Origin: Planctomycetota bacterium
Lineage (GTDB): Bacteria > Planctomycetota > Planctomycetia > Pirellulales > PNKZ01
Length of the DNA: 64,000 bases
Assembly: GCA_018242585.1 (NCBI GenBank)
Contig: JAFEBQ010000006.1
Location: forward strand, 25,148-89,147
Reading direction: 5' to 3'
Below, piece by piece: positions 7,775 through 16,770 of the stretch (positions within the stretch are counted from its first letter, which is position 1; every line of letters begins with the position of its first letter). The notes beneath the pieces were generated by a model. That model made no database searches. It had not been told where the DNA came from and saw only the letters and a program-made list of their open reading frames with translations. The position numbers and the translations under genes were made by a program.

Positions 7775-10700
7775 ATGAATGTGAAGCTGATAGTCGTCAG
7801 TGGCGAGTCCAACGCTCGCGAAGTCCCCATCAAACGCCTGCCGTTGACCATCGGGCGCGACCCGACGGCCGACCTGCGGATTGTCCATTCCCAAATCAGT
7901 CGCCGGCACTGCCAGTTCTTTCTGCGCAATGGTCGATTGGCGCTGCGCGATTTGCGCTCGTCGAACGGCACGTTCATCGACGGCAAGGCGATCGACGAAG
8001 CGTCGGTCAAGCCGGGCGCGACGATCACGATCGGGCCGCTGACGTTTCGCGTCGAAGTCTCGCAATCGCCGAAGCCGGCCAAGCCCAAGGGGTCCGCGCC
8101 GAAAGCGACGACGCTGTTTGACCCGCTGGCCGATGCGCCGGCGACGGGCGACATGGCCGCCACGCAAGAGTTCGCCCAAGAGTCGCTCTTCTCGCCCGAC
8201 GACGCGACGATGTCGTTCAACGACGTCGTGGCCGCCGCCGGGGCGGAAGCGGCCCCACCCGCCGAGGAAGACTTCTTCGCCGCGCTGGCTGACGGCGGCG
8301 CGCCGGTCGACGCCGCACCGACCACGCCGGCCGAGCAGCCAGCGACCTTGTTCGAAGCAGCCGAAGCAGTGCCCACCGACCCCGCCGCCGATGCGGTGTC
8401 GTTCGATGCCGTGGAACTGGTCGACACACCTTTTGCCGAGACCGCCGCGCCGGCCGAACCCCTCGCCGTGGCCGGCGACGAAGCCGATTTCCTGGCCATG
8501 CTCGGCGCGGCCGACACGCCGGCCGAAGAGGCGGCAGTGCCTGCAGAGGCGGATGTGCCCAAAGCTGCGCCAGCCCCCGAAGCCGCGCCGGAGCCGGTTG
8601 CTGAAACAATGATGTTCGAGCCGGCGGCCGAAGCGAAAGCGGAATCGCCGTTCAACTTCCTGGCCGAGACCGAGGCAGCCGCCGAGGAACATGCCGCCGC
8701 GGCCGAGGCCACGCCGGTCGAAGAATTGCCCGCCGAAGCGGAGGACGCCGCCTTTAATTTCCTGTCGGCTGAAGCGGCCACACCCGTCGAGACTGCGCCA
8801 GTAGCCGAGCAACCTGCGGCGTCGGTTGAAGATGGCGCATTCAACTTCCTGGCGGCGGCGGATGAGGCCCCTGCCGCGGAAGCGACACCAGCGGTTGAAG
8901 AACCGACGCCGCCAGCTCAGCCTCAGGCGTCGGAAGATGACGCATTCAACTTTCTCGATGCCGCCGAAGAGGCGCCGGCCGAAGCTGCGCCCGTCGCGCC
9001 CGAGCCAGCCGCTGCGGTTGAAGACAATGCTTTCAACTTCTTGACCGGCGGCGAGGCGGCGCCGGCTGCTGAAAAGACACCTGTTGTCGAAGCACCGGCA
9101 GCGGCTCAGCCCCAAGCGTCGGAGGACGACGCCTTCAACTTCTTGTCGGCTCCCGCAGCGGTGCCAGTCGAGCCAGAACCAATCGCGCCGGAACCAGCAG
9201 CGTCGGCCGAAGACAATGCGTTCAATTTCCTGGCGGCCGCGCCCCCATCTCCTGCTGAGGCCCAGCCTGCCGTTGAGCCAATGATGTTCGAGCCTGCGGC
9301 CGAAGCGGCTCCCCTCACGCCGGCCCCGGAACCGGCGGCCCCGCCGGCCGAGGATGACTTCTTCGCGGCCCTGGCCGGCGAAGGGATCGAAACTGCTCCT
9401 TCGCCCGCCGCGCCGGCGGCGGACCCGATGGCCGCCACCACGATGTTCGATCCGGCCAGCGCCGGTGACGACTTGCAGGGCCTGATGTCGGCCAGCGCCG
9501 AGCCCGCCGCCGAGGAAGCGCTGTTCGATCCAACGGCAGCTTCCGCGGAACTGCCGGTGGGTGAGCCAAGCGAGGAACTGGCCGAGTCGCACGCGACGGT
9601 CGACGACGCGGCTTTCGGCTTCCTGAGCGCTGCGGCGGAAACCGGTTCAGCCGAACCGGCCGCGCCCAGCGACGAAGTCGGCGCAGCGCCAGTCGACTTG
9701 GACACCGGCTGGTCCGGCACCGAGGCGGAGGCTGATGACGAGCCGATGTTCGCGCCGGACGATCTGCGCGAGCCCGAGTCGGTCACACCGGCAGCGGACC
9801 CGGAAGCTTTCTGGAGCGAAATGTCCGGCGGCACTCCCGCCGTGAGCGACGCGGTCGATGAGTTTCAACCAGTCGACGAATACCAGCCGGCCAATGAATT
9901 CCAACTGGCCGACGATGCCGAGTTGGCGGCCGCGAGCGCGTCGATAGCGCCGGAACATCCGGACGTCGGCTTTCCGATCGAAGATGTGCATGGCAACGTG
10001 ATCGACGACCAGGCACAAGCGCCGCACGGCTGGCCCGTCGATGCAGGGTCGCCGGACGGCGGCGGCTATCACGCATTTGCTCCCCAGACACCGCTCGGCG
10101 CGATCGCGCTGGACGACACGCCGGTCCTGTCGAACAAGATCACATACGCCGCGAGCGACCTGGTGATGACATCGCCAGCCGCGCCGGCCGGCAAGCTCGG
10201 CGCACCGGCTGTCATGTTGGGTGCAACGGCGGCGGTCCCGGCGGCCGCGCCGCGCCGCAAGAAGCGCCGCCCCAAGGTGGCCGATGTTGGCACCGGCGCG
10301 CTCGACACGCTGGACGTCTTCTTCCCACCGATCATGACCGCGCCGGTCGACAGGCCGGTCCCCCCCGCACCCGCGGAAGTGATGAGCGAGGTGTTGCCCA
10401 GCGCGGGTGCCGCCACGGCCATCGACGAATCGCCGGCCGAGGGAACCGACGAAGGGTTCGGCTTTGCCGAGGCGCTGATGCTGGGTGCTCGCGCCGCGGA
10501 ACTCGAATCGGAAACCGGCCTGATGCCCGACGCGGCCGATCCGTTTTGCGAAACCGAGCAGGCGATCCCCGCCGACTTGCCGCCGACTGGCAGCGACGAC
10601 CTGACCGCCTGGTTCGATGCCGGCCAGGGTGCGCCAAGCGTCGACGAAGATTTCGCCGCCGAGCCAGCAGCCGAAGCCGCGCCATTCGATCCGATGGCCG

Positions 10701-11692
10701 ACGAGCCGCTGGCGGAAGCGCCTGGTGGCGAGAGCGCCGACAGCGATTGGCCCCCGGCGGCCGAACCGCCGGCAGCGAGTGAAGACGATCTGTTGGATTT
10801 CATGACGTCCGACGCGTCGCAAGAGGCCGAGGGCTTTGCGCCGGCGAATGACTTTCCGGCCGAGCCCGAGTTGTTCGCGCCGCTGGGGAATGATTCGTTG
10901 GCCGACGCGCGTCGCGCGGGGGCGATGGACGAGTTGACCGCACACGAAGCGCTGTCGACCGAGGCCGACGCGCTGAACAGCCCGCATCTGCACTTGTCGG
11001 ACGCGCCGGTGGAAGAGGTCGACCTGACGGCGATGTGGGGTTCGGAAGCGACGATTCAGGAAGCGCCGCCCGTGCCACCCACCTCGACCGAGGATGTGGC
11101 GTTCGACTTCTTGGGCGCCGTCGAAGAGCCGGCGGCGGAAGCCACGCCGCTCAACCCGCTGGCCGATGAACCGATGGACTCAGCGCCGGCGAGCACGACG
11201 CCCGAGGCGTTTGGCGAGACGGCCGCGCCGGCGACCCCGACCGACGAAGACCCGTTCGCGGCGTTCCTAAGCGAGCAGCCCGCGGCCAGCGAGCCAGAGT
11301 TCAATTTCGCGGCCGAGGAACCGGCGCCGGTCGCCGAAGCGCTGTCGGAAGCGATGCCCCCCGCGGCCTCGAGCGAGCCCGCGTCGGCGGAAGACGCGGC
11401 CTTTGATTTCTTGACCGGTACCGAGGAGCCGGTCGTGCCCGAAGCGGCATCACCATTATCGGAAGCGCCAGCGCCAAGCGCGGAAGACCTGCCGCTGGAC
11501 AGCTTGCTCGACGATTTGCCCATGCTGGAAGACGCCGAGGAAGAATCCGGCTCGGTTCCTGATCTGGCATCGTTCCTGGGAGACGCGGCGGCTGAACCTC
11601 CGGCGGCCGAAGCGCCCGCCCCCGACGCCGAGACGCCGTCACGCAGCGAAGACGACGAACTAGCTCAGTTCCTCAAAGACTTCGGGAAATAG
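7775..11692 (+). CDS. FHA-domain protein with giant acidic Ala/Pro-rich motif-repeat tail
   Basis: A 1305-residue protein. Residues 1-90 are a full FHA phosphothreonine-binding domain: TIGRDPTADLRI, SQISRRHCQFF, LRDLRSSNGTFIDGK and TITIGPLTFRVE contain the expected GR, SxxH and NG residues. The remaining roughly 1200 residues are low-complexity Ala/Pro/Glu/Asp sequence carrying at least ten copies of a short motif, E-D-x-A-F-x-F-L (EDAAFNFL, EDGAFNFL, EDDAFNFL, EDNAFNFL, EDVAFDFL, EDAAFDFL), plus EEDFFAALA and ETMMFEPAAEA variants. A basic island RRKKRRPK lies near residue 830, and the protein ends DDELAQFLKDFGK. There is no signal peptide. The FHA part should bind phosphorylated partners, perhaps substrates of the Ser/Thr kinases elsewhere; the tail may be a multivalent docking scaffold (inference). 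Confidence 0.85.
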   Translation: MNVKLIVVSGESNAREVPIKRLPLTIGRDPTADLRIVHSQISRRHCQFFLRNGRLALRDLRSSNGTFIDGKAIDEASVKPGATITIGPLTFRVEVSQSPKPAKPKGSAPKATTLFDPLADAPATGDMAATQEFAQESLFSPDDATMSFNDVVAAAGAEAAPPAEEDFFAALADGGAPVDAAPTTPAEQPATLFEAAEAVPTDPAADAVSFDAVELVDTPFAETAAPAEPLAVAGDEADFLAMLGAADTPAEEAAVPAEADVPKAAPAPEAAPEPVAETMMFEPAAEAKAESPFNFLAETEAAAEEHAAAAEATPVEELPAEAEDAAFNFLSAEAATPVETAPVAEQPAASVEDGAFNFLAAADEAPAAEATPAVEEPTPPAQPQASEDDAFNFLDAAEEAPAEAAPVAPEPAAAVEDNAFNFLTGGEAAPAAEKTPVVEAPAAAQPQASEDDAFNFLSAPAAVPVEPEPIAPEPAASAEDNAFNFLAAAPPSPAEAQPAVEPMMFEPAAEAAPLTPAPEPAAPPAEDDFFAALAGEGIETAPSPAAPAADPMAATTMFDPASAGDDLQGLMSASAEPAAEEALFDPTAASAELPVGEPSEELAESHATVDDAAFGFLSAAAETGSAEPAAPSDEVGAAPVDLDTGWSGTEAEADDEPMFAPDDLREPESVTPAADPEAFWSEMSGGTPAVSDAVDEFQPVDEYQPANEFQLADDAELAAASASIAPEHPDVGFPIEDVHGNVIDDQAQAPHGWPVDAGSPDGGGYHAFAPQTPLGAIALDDTPVLSNKITYAASDLVMTSPAAPAGKLGAPAVMLGATAAVPAAAPRRKKRRPKVADVGTGALDTLDVFFPPIMTAPVDRPVPPAPAEVMSEVLPSAGAATAIDESPAEGTDEGFGFAEALMLGARAAELESETGLMPDAADPFCETEQAIPADLPPTGSDDLTAWFDAGQGAPSVDEDFAAEPAAEAAPFDPMADEPLAEAPGGESADSDWPPAAEPPAASEDDLLDFMTSDASQEAEGFAPANDFPAEPELFAPLGNDSLADARRAGAMDELTAHEALSTEADALNSPHLHLSDAPVEEVDLTAMWGSEATIQEAPPVPPTSTEDVAFDFLGAVEEPAAEATPLNPLADEPMDSAPASTTPEAFGETAAPATPTDEDPFAAFLSEQPAASEPEFNFAAEEPAPVAEALSEAMPPAASSEPASAEDAAFDFLTGTEEPVVPEAASPLSEAPAPSAEDLPLDSLLDDLPMLEDAEEESGSVPDLASFLGDAAAEPPAAEAPAPDAETPSRSEDDELAQFLKDFGK

Positions 11693-11706
11693 CGGTTGGG
11701 CTGCCG

Positions 11707-11840
11707 GGAAATTTGAACCGCAAAGACGCAAAGGGCGCGAAGGGGAAATGACGAATCGCTAAGCGGCCAACCGACAATCGTCCTCCCATTCTTCCCCGTT
11801 TTCTCCGTGTCCTCTGTGCCTCTGTGGTGAATCTTTCTTT
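11707..11840. repeat. short inverted intergenic element (cgcaaagacgcaaagg / cctctgtgcctctgtgg words)
   Basis: Between the FHA stop and the ThuA-like gene lie gaaccgcaaagacgcaaagg (11716 on) and ttctccgtgtcctctgtgcc followed by tctgtggtgaa. The same word modules recur near 12862, 13057, 24711, 24837, 25013, 30660 and 30803. No gene is present. Confidence 0.6.
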
Positions 11841-11862
11841 CTGCAATTTGCCGCACTGAGCG

Positions 11863-12777
11863 TTACTTCTTCGGCGTCGGCGTCGGCGTCGGGCGCGGGG
11901 GCATGACGTGCGCCCCGGGGGTCACTTCCTTGATGTTCGGCGTCACGTCGGCGTCGACGTTGCGACAGACCCAGGTCAGGGCCCCCAGCATCACTTCCTG
12001 GAAGGTGGCATTGTCCCAAACGTCTTCGCGGTGTCCCATCGACGTGTAGAACACGCGTCCCTTCTCGTACATCCGCGCCCAAGTAGCCGGGTAGTTGGGC
12101 CGCTCGTAGTCGCTTCCTTTCATCCCTTGCGTGTCCTGGACCAGGATCACGTGCAAGTTGTCGGCGAAGTTCTTGAGCGAGTACCATTCTTCCATCAACT
12201 CGAACGAGCTGCCAGCGCCGCTCAGGCCGGGGAACTTGGCGTCGGTGACCGCCAGGCGGGCTTTTTGCTGCGGGCCGTGCTTGATGAATTCGCCGCCGAG
12301 CATGGCGATATATGGGTCAAGCTGTGATTGCTCCTCGAATCGCTCGCCGGCCGAATGGAACGTGTCGCTGCCACAGTGCGAGGCGATGAACCCTTTGCCC
12401 GCGGCCACGGCGTCGATCAGCTTTTGCTTGCCGGCCGCGCTCATCGGCGGCTGCTTGTCGGTGCCGCTCTGGGTCAAGTCGCCCGTGGTGTAGAAGACGA
12501 AGGCGTCGTATTGATTGATGTCGCCGTCGAACACCCTGCCGTCCTTGGTGGCGGTGACGTCAAAGCCTTGCTTGGCGCCGATTTCGGTCAACACCCGTTC
12601 GTTGTAGGCCGGCTGGCCGTCGGCTCGCCGGGTGGCCGAGTGCTCGAAGCTGCTGCTCTTGGTAAAGAACAACACGCGGCGCCGCGGCGCGTCGGCGGCC
12701 CGAACTTGTCCCCAAGGAAATTGGCTGGCGGCCAATGCCGCGCCGGCCGAGGTTAGAACCTGACGACGAGTGAACAT
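11863..12777 (-). CDS. ThuA-like domain protein, Tat-exported
   Basis: A 304-residue protein. I chose the atg at 12777 because caggag lies about 8 bases upstream and the product then starts MFTRRQVLTSAGAALAASQF, a twin-arginine signal. The body is a ThuA-like/glutamine-amidotransferase-like alpha/beta fold: VLFFTKSSSFEHSA, YDAFVFYTTGD, GKGFIASHCGSDTFH, YIAMLGGEFIKHG, VFYTSMGHREDVWDN. This family is common in planctomycetes beside sugar-degradation genes and is related to the trehalose-utilisation protein ThuA; the reaction is not established. The last 20 residues are a Pro/Thr tail. Flanking gaps carry repeats, so it is probably monocistronic. Confidence 0.8.
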   Translation of the reverse strand: MFTRRQVLTSAGAALAASQFPWGQVRAADAPRRRVLFFTKSSSFEHSATRRADGQPAYNERVLTEIGAKQGFDVTATKDGRVFDGDINQYDAFVFYTTGDLTQSGTDKQPPMSAAGKQKLIDAVAAGKGFIASHCGSDTFHSAGERFEEQSQLDPYIAMLGGEFIKHGPQQKARLAVTDAKFPGLSGAGSSFELMEEWYSLKNFADNLHVILVQDTQGMKGSDYERPNYPATWARMYEKGRVFYTSMGHREDVWDNATFQEVMLGALTWVCRNVDADVTPNIKEVTPGAHVMPPRPTPTPTPKK

Positions 12778-12812
12778 GGCGGGACTCCTGCGGGAAGAAA
12801 TGACGAATGGGA

Positions 12813-13088
12813 TTCGACCACGACGACACAACGGGCACGACGCCGGAAAATGTTAAGAAAATTGAACCACAAGGTCGCAAAGGCACGCGAAGTAAGATGT
12901 GGGAGGAAAACGCGGGAGTAAGGCCAACTTGCGGTTTAATCCGCAGGCCAAAGGCCTGCGTGCTTCCCTGCCGCATTCATCACTCAGCACTCATCATTCA
13001 TCACTTCCTACGTCGTGCCCGTCGTGTCGTCGTGGTCGAATTCTCTTTGACTTTCCTTTGCGTTATGTGCGGTTCAACTGCCGTCCGT
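12813..13088. repeat. composite inverted intergenic element
   Basis: The gap 12778-13088 contains no gene. Left modules cgaccacgacgacacaacgg and gaaccacaaggtcgcaaagg are answered on the right by inverted copies cgtgcccgtcgtgtcgtcgt and ctttgcgttatgtgcggttc. The centre has tcatcactcagcactcatca words and the small palindrome caggccaaaggcctg. The same module set is found at 24707-25095. Confidence 0.7.
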
Positions 13089-13772
13089 TCAGGAAGCGTC
13101 GCCGCGGGTTAGGCGTAACATCTCGAACAGCGCCTGGGTAACTTCGGCCGGATGTTGCGTCAGTTGCCAGGCGACCAGCGCCAACAGCGCCGCACCCAGC
13201 GCCGGCAGCGCATAGCCCCAGGCGTTCGGCTGGTGCGGTGCGGCCGCCAGTCGTCGCGCCAGCCCGGCGTGCAGCAAGGCCCAGGCCGCGTGGTTCTGGT
13301 GTTCGTGGACCGCCTGCAGGACGATGGTGTTCGAGGCTTGGGCGATTTCGACCGACAATTCGACGTGCTGCCGCGGCATCAGCAACGTCGAACCTGCCCA
13401 GCGGCTTTCGGGGTCGAGCTCTTCAATCACCTGAGCCACGATCGGGCGAAACTCGGCCAGCGCCGGCGCGTGGTAGATCACCAGCCGCTGCCTGCTGTTC
13501 AAAACCACCAGCGACACGCACAGGCTGTAGACGACCGCCACCATGCCCCAGACCAGCGGGCCGTAGTTGATGATGGCTTGCTGCGGCAACAGCAGCTCGG
13601 CCGGGCCAATCGTCACCAGCCCCGACACGCCCAGTGCCAGGGCCGTCAGGTCGCGGCTGCCCGTGACCACGGTCGGCGTGCGCTTGCGGTGCAACATTCC
13701 GATGGCCAGCAGATAGAGCGCCAACGGCCCCAGCGCAATCGACAGTCGCAGTGGATCCATCGTGTCGCTCAC
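13089..13772 (-). CDS. membrane protein of unknown function
   Basis: A 227-residue protein with a gtg start that directly abuts the taa of the preceding MshEN gene, so the two are almost surely one operon. It has hydrophobic segments at about 8-25, 45-62, 68-92 and 185-208; the soluble stretch between about 95 and 180 (AEFRPIVAQVIEELDPES) is alpha/beta. The end is amphipathic. I do not recognise a family. Tight coupling suggests that it works with the MshEN membrane protein. Confidence 0.65.
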   Translation of the reverse strand: MSDTMDPLRLSIALGPLALYLLAIGMLHRKRTPTVVTGSRDLTALALGVSGLVTIGPAELLLPQQAIINYGPLVWGMVAVVYSLCVSLVVLNSRQRLVIYHAPALAEFRPIVAQVIEELDPESRWAGSTLLMPRQHVELSVEIAQASNTIVLQAVHEHQNHAAWALLHAGLARRLAAAPHQPNAWGYALPALGAALLALVAWQLTQHPAEVTQALFEMLRLTRGDAS

Positions 13773-14747
13773 TTAGCGCCGCTTGACCAGCCAGGCGATG
13801 CCGCCGGCGGCGCCACCGATCACCAAGGCGACGCCAATCTGCAAGAAGAAGTCCAGGTCCGACAACGATTGAATCACGAACGTCAGGGCATAGAAACCCA
13901 GCGCGCCACACAGGAACGCCATGGTGGCCGCGTTCTTGCGGGCCTTGGCCCGTTCGACCGGGTCGTATTGTTCCTCGGCCTCACGCTCGCGATTGACCGT
14001 CTGGCCCATTTCGCGCGCGGCGGCCTCGCGCGGGTAATACTTGTTGATCACATCATGGATCGCTGTCGGCGTACACAGCACCGGCCGCACCGGCAGTCCC
14101 AGCCGCAACCGCAGCTCGTCTTCCAGGTCGCTCGACAACGGGTTGGGCGAAGCCACCATTACCCGTTCGTCGTCGGACATCACCGGCACGCACGAGTGTT
14201 GCCGCGCCAACGTGGCTGGCATCTTCTGGGCCAGGCCGACGTCGAGCGTCACGTGGGCCAGGTCCAGGTACGGCACGCCGAGCGCTTCGGCCTGGGCCTG
14301 GACGACCTGCTCGGGCGAGGCGACCTTCTGTTGCAGGATCGCGTCGCGCAGCTCCATGCCGATCGCCGTCGCCAACTGTTGCGCCTTGGTCAGCTTCTCG
14401 GCGTCGATCAACTTGCGCAGGACCAGAATCTCTTCAAACGTGCGCTTGGCGCCGGCGCCGCCGCCGGTGCGGCCCAGCGACGAGTCATAGTCCGACTTGC
14501 GGCGCGTGTCGGTCAGACAGAGCATGGCCCGGGTCAACTCGTTCAACAGCCCGCCGGCCCGATCGGCGTACTCGGTGGCCAGGTACTTGCGGACGTTGGC
14601 GCTGAGCTTGTTGTAATGGGTGCGAATCAGGCCGCTGTCGTCCTCGAATTGCTTGAGCCGCAGCAATTGATAGTGATTCAACGGCCGGGCCGTCTCGGTG
14701 ACGCCAAGCCAGCGGGTGTAAATGTCGCCTTGCGCGGGAGCCGCCAT
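13773..14747 (-). CDS. J-like / MshEN (GspE N-terminal) membrane protein
   Basis: A 324-residue protein. Residues about 20-90 look like a degenerate J-domain-type helical hairpin (LNHYQLLRLKQF, YNKLSANVRKYL, CLTDTRRKSDYD). Residues about 105-232 are an MshEN/GspE-N domain (ATAIGMELRDAILQ, EALGVPYLDLAHV, LARQHSCVPVMSDDERVMVA, LPVRPVLCTPTAIHDVIN), known in other proteins for binding cyclic di-GMP or for pilus/secretion ATPases. Two membrane segments follow at about 272-320 and the end is basic. There is no ATPase domain, so it is not a full GspE. It is co-transcribed with the next membrane gene. Confidence 0.75.
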   Translation of the reverse strand: MAAPAQGDIYTRWLGVTETARPLNHYQLLRLKQFEDDSGLIRTHYNKLSANVRKYLATEYADRAGGLLNELTRAMLCLTDTRRKSDYDSSLGRTGGGAGAKRTFEEILVLRKLIDAEKLTKAQQLATAIGMELRDAILQQKVASPEQVVQAQAEALGVPYLDLAHVTLDVGLAQKMPATLARQHSCVPVMSDDERVMVASPNPLSSDLEDELRLRLGLPVRPVLCTPTAIHDVINKYYPREAAAREMGQTVNREREAEEQYDPVERAKARKNAATMAFLCGALGFYALTFVIQSLSDLDFFLQIGVALVIGGAAGGIAWLVKRR

Positions 14748-15053
14748 CGGTGGATTCCGGTCAGAAGTTTTTCAGATTCGATTCGTCGTGCGATCTTTCA
14801 TTGAGACTCGCGCTGCACAATCACGGACGAACACCCCTCCCTGTCAGGGAGGGGCAGGGGGGAGGGTCGAAGCGTTGCAAGCCCAGAAGCATCGCGATTG
14901 GAACACCAGAACTTCGCGCGATGCCAGTCGGCCGGCCACGGGGCTCCTCATCCGGCGGCTCTTAGCCTAATCGCTGCCGGTGCGCGACGCGAGAGTCGCG
15001 TGCCGCAAGTGCCGATTCAGTCGTGCCAAAGGAGCGGGCCCAATCGCGCCAGC
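14748..15053. repeat. gap with palindromic intergenic repeat, copy 2 (core 14831-14883)
   Basis: No gene is seen in this gap. At 14831-14883 lies the second copy of the element at 4174-4226: ccctccctgtcagggaggg, then a G-run, then gggtcgaagcgttgcaagcc. Only a few positions differ between copies. Confidence 0.65.
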
Positions 15054-15356
15054 TTACTCGGCGATGACTTCTTTGACCGGCTGGACGAAGTGGGGAGTCT
15101 TCTGGTTGGTGGTCAGCTCGGCGGCCTTCTTTTCGGCCTGCTTCTTTTGGCTGTATTCGAACAGCGCCACCCGCTTGAGCGATTGATTGAACACGCCCCA
15201 AAACGCCTTCAGGCGAACTTCCTTGGCGGTCTTGGCACGGCTTTTGCGCTTGGCCGGCGCCTTGGGCGCTTTGGCCTTGGCTTCTTTCCCCTCGGCCCCT
15301 TCGGCAGCGTCCGATTCCTTGCGTAATTCTTTCCGATTCAGAACTTTGCGTGCCAT
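15054..15356 (-). CDS. small basic Lys/Ala-rich protein
   Basis: A 100-residue, strongly basic protein. A Lys/Ala/Pro-rich linker of histone-H1-like composition (EAKAKAPKAPAKRKSRAKTA) lies at about 23-43. It is followed by a more ordered part AFWGVFNQSLKRVALFEYSQKKQAEKKAAEL and the tail TPHFVQPVKEVIAE. gaagga lies before the atg. It may bind nucleic acid, or it may be a small conserved planctomycete protein of unknown role; I cannot decide. It stands alone between two repeat-bearing gaps. Confidence 0.65.
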   Translation of the reverse strand: MARKVLNRKELRKESDAAEGAEGKEAKAKAPKAPAKRKSRAKTAKEVRLKAFWGVFNQSLKRVALFEYSQKKQAEKKAAELTTNQKTPHFVQPVKEVIAE

Positions 15357-15521
15357 GGGCTCTATCCTTCTCGAACGTAAAGGGGGCGTCGATTGTGGAG
15401 CGCTCGGTCAACGGCGCGCTGGGGGGCCGGGAGGTCGAAACCGACAATTTACCACCTTTTTCGGGGAGTCTCTAGTGCCGTTTCGTCTGGCGTAGTAGGC
15501 CAGTTTGGTGAAACGGGGTGG

Positions 15522-15586
15522 CGGGGTCAGAACGAAGTGATGGCCCCGAACCGTCACCACGGGGCCATCGCTGCGCTCTGACCCCG
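15522..15586. repeat. strong intergenic hairpin (27-bp arms)
   Basis: Two 27-base arms, 15522-15548 and 15560-15586, pair at 24 of 27 positions around an 11-base loop. The outer part reads cggggtcaga... and the inner part tggccccg. It sits in the 15357-15774 gap between the small basic gene and the methyltransferase; the rest of that gap has no gene. The form resembles REP-type elements mobilised by Y1 transposases, but none is present in the window. Confidence 0.7.
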
Positions 15587-15774
15587 GCGACCCAACGTCC
15601 TAGATGCAAACTGCCCCACCATCCCGGGGTGCGAACGGTTGCTCGCCCGGCCGTTCGTGCTACCATACTTCCGCTCTCGATGTTATCGGCCCCGGGGCTT
15701 GTTGGACGCCGACCTGGACGGACCCGCCCCCCTGCTTTGCACGGATTCCGCACGCTTTGCCCCGCGCTCGTCTC

Positions 15775-16716
15775 ATGGCCCACAAGCAATCCTCGTTGAA
15801 ATCGGTCATCAACCGGCTGCACCACCAAGACTGCGTCGCAGGCCTGCGCCGGCTGCCCGACGGCTGCGTTGATCTGGCCTTCGCCGATCCGCCGTTCAAC
15901 ATCGGCTACGACTACGACGTTTACGAAGATCGCCGGGCGGCGGATGAATACCTCGCCTGGTGCGGTACGTGGCTGGGCGAGGTGAACCGTGTGCTCAAGC
16001 CGACCGGCACGTTCTGGCTGGCCATTGGGGACGAATATGCCGCCGAGCTCAAGGTGCTGATGCAGCGCGAGCTGGGGCTGGCCTGTCGCAGTTGGGTGGT
16101 CTGGTATTACACGTTCGGCGTGAACTGCAAATACAAGTTCAGCCGCTCGCACGCCCATCTGTTCCACATGGTCAAAGACCCGCAACAATGCACCTTCAAC
16201 GCCGAGCAGATTCGCGTCCCCTCGGCGCGGCAACTGGTCTATGGCGACCGGCGGGCCAACCCCGTGGGTCGTCTCCCCGACGACACCTGGATTCTGCGCC
16301 CGCAAGATTTGCCGGTCGGCTTCACGCCCGACGAGAACACGTGGTACTTCCCCCGCGTGTGCGGCACGTTCAAAGAGCGCGCCGGCTGGCACGGTTGCCA
16401 GATGCCCGAGCAGCTCTTGGGCCGGATCATTCGGGCCTGCAGCAACCCGGGCGAACTAGTGCTTGACCCCTTCGGCGGCAGCGGCACCACGCTGGTCGTG
16501 GCCAAAAAGCTGGGGCGCAATTTCCTGGGCTATGAATTGTCGCCGGAGTACGCGGCGCGGATCGAACAGCGCCTGGCAGCGACCGAAGTCGGCCAGGAAC
16601 TCGACGGCGCGGCCGAGCCGCTGGTCAGCGCGCCGACGACCGCCAACGGGCGGCGTCTGGACGACCGCGGCAAGGCGAAGCCCAGGAAGAAACGCCTGGC
16701 GCGGAATGACCGGTGA
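15775..16716 (+). CDS. orphan site-specific DNA methyltransferase (beta class)
   Basis: A 313-residue protein from the atg at 15775 ([11 protein letters not shown]). Motif [17 protein letters not shown], comes first (about 38-52). The SAM-binding motif [14 protein letters not shown], follows near 230-242, the order of beta-class amino-methylases. DPPF is usual for N6-adenine enzymes, although N4-cytosine cannot be excluded. A target-recognition region with Trp, Cys and His lies between ([20 protein letters not shown]). The last 50 residues form a basic tail [16 protein letters not shown]. No partner nuclease is adjacent on the same strand; the HNH nuclease downstream belongs to the opposite-strand pair. 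GC content matches the chromosome, so it may be a resident regulatory methylase. Confidence 0.85.
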   Translation: MAHKQSSLKSVINRLHHQDCVAGLRRLPDGCVDLAFADPPFNIGYDYDVYEDRRAADEYLAWCGTWLGEVNRVLKPTGTFWLAIGDEYAAELKVLMQRELGLACRSWVVWYYTFGVNCKYKFSRSHAHLFHMVKDPQQCTFNAEQIRVPSARQLVYGDRRANPVGRLPDDTWILRPQDLPVGFTPDENTWYFPRVCGTFKERAGWHGCQMPEQLLGRIIRACSNPGELVLDPFGGSGTTLVVAKKLGRNFLGYELSPEYAARIEQRLAATEVGQELDGAAEPLVSAPTTANGRRLDDRGKAKPRKKRLARNDR

Positions 16717-16726
16717 CGGTTTTTCA

Positions 16727-16747
16727 CGTCTCCCTTTAAGGGAGACG
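16727..16747. terminator. palindrome between convergent genes, possible bidirectional terminator
   Basis: cgtctccctttaagggagac plus g is nearly perfectly palindromic, with tttt just before it. It lies 10 bases after the methyltransferase stop and 24 bases before the stop of the convergent HNH gene. The short gap makes termination in both directions plausible. Confidence 0.45.
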
Positions 16748-16770
16748 TCGCTGCGGGCATTGCACAAAAA

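Noticed and set aside
7640..9592. 650-codon open frame opposite the FHA gene
   Set aside because: It mirrors the repetitive GC-rich FHA tail; the product is Arg/Gly-rich low-complexity sequence with no domain, while the plus strand has a real FHA domain.
13152..14804. 550-codon plus-strand frame opposite the MshEN operon
   Set aside because: Gln/Arg-rich with no recognisable domain; it spans two well-supported minus-strand genes.
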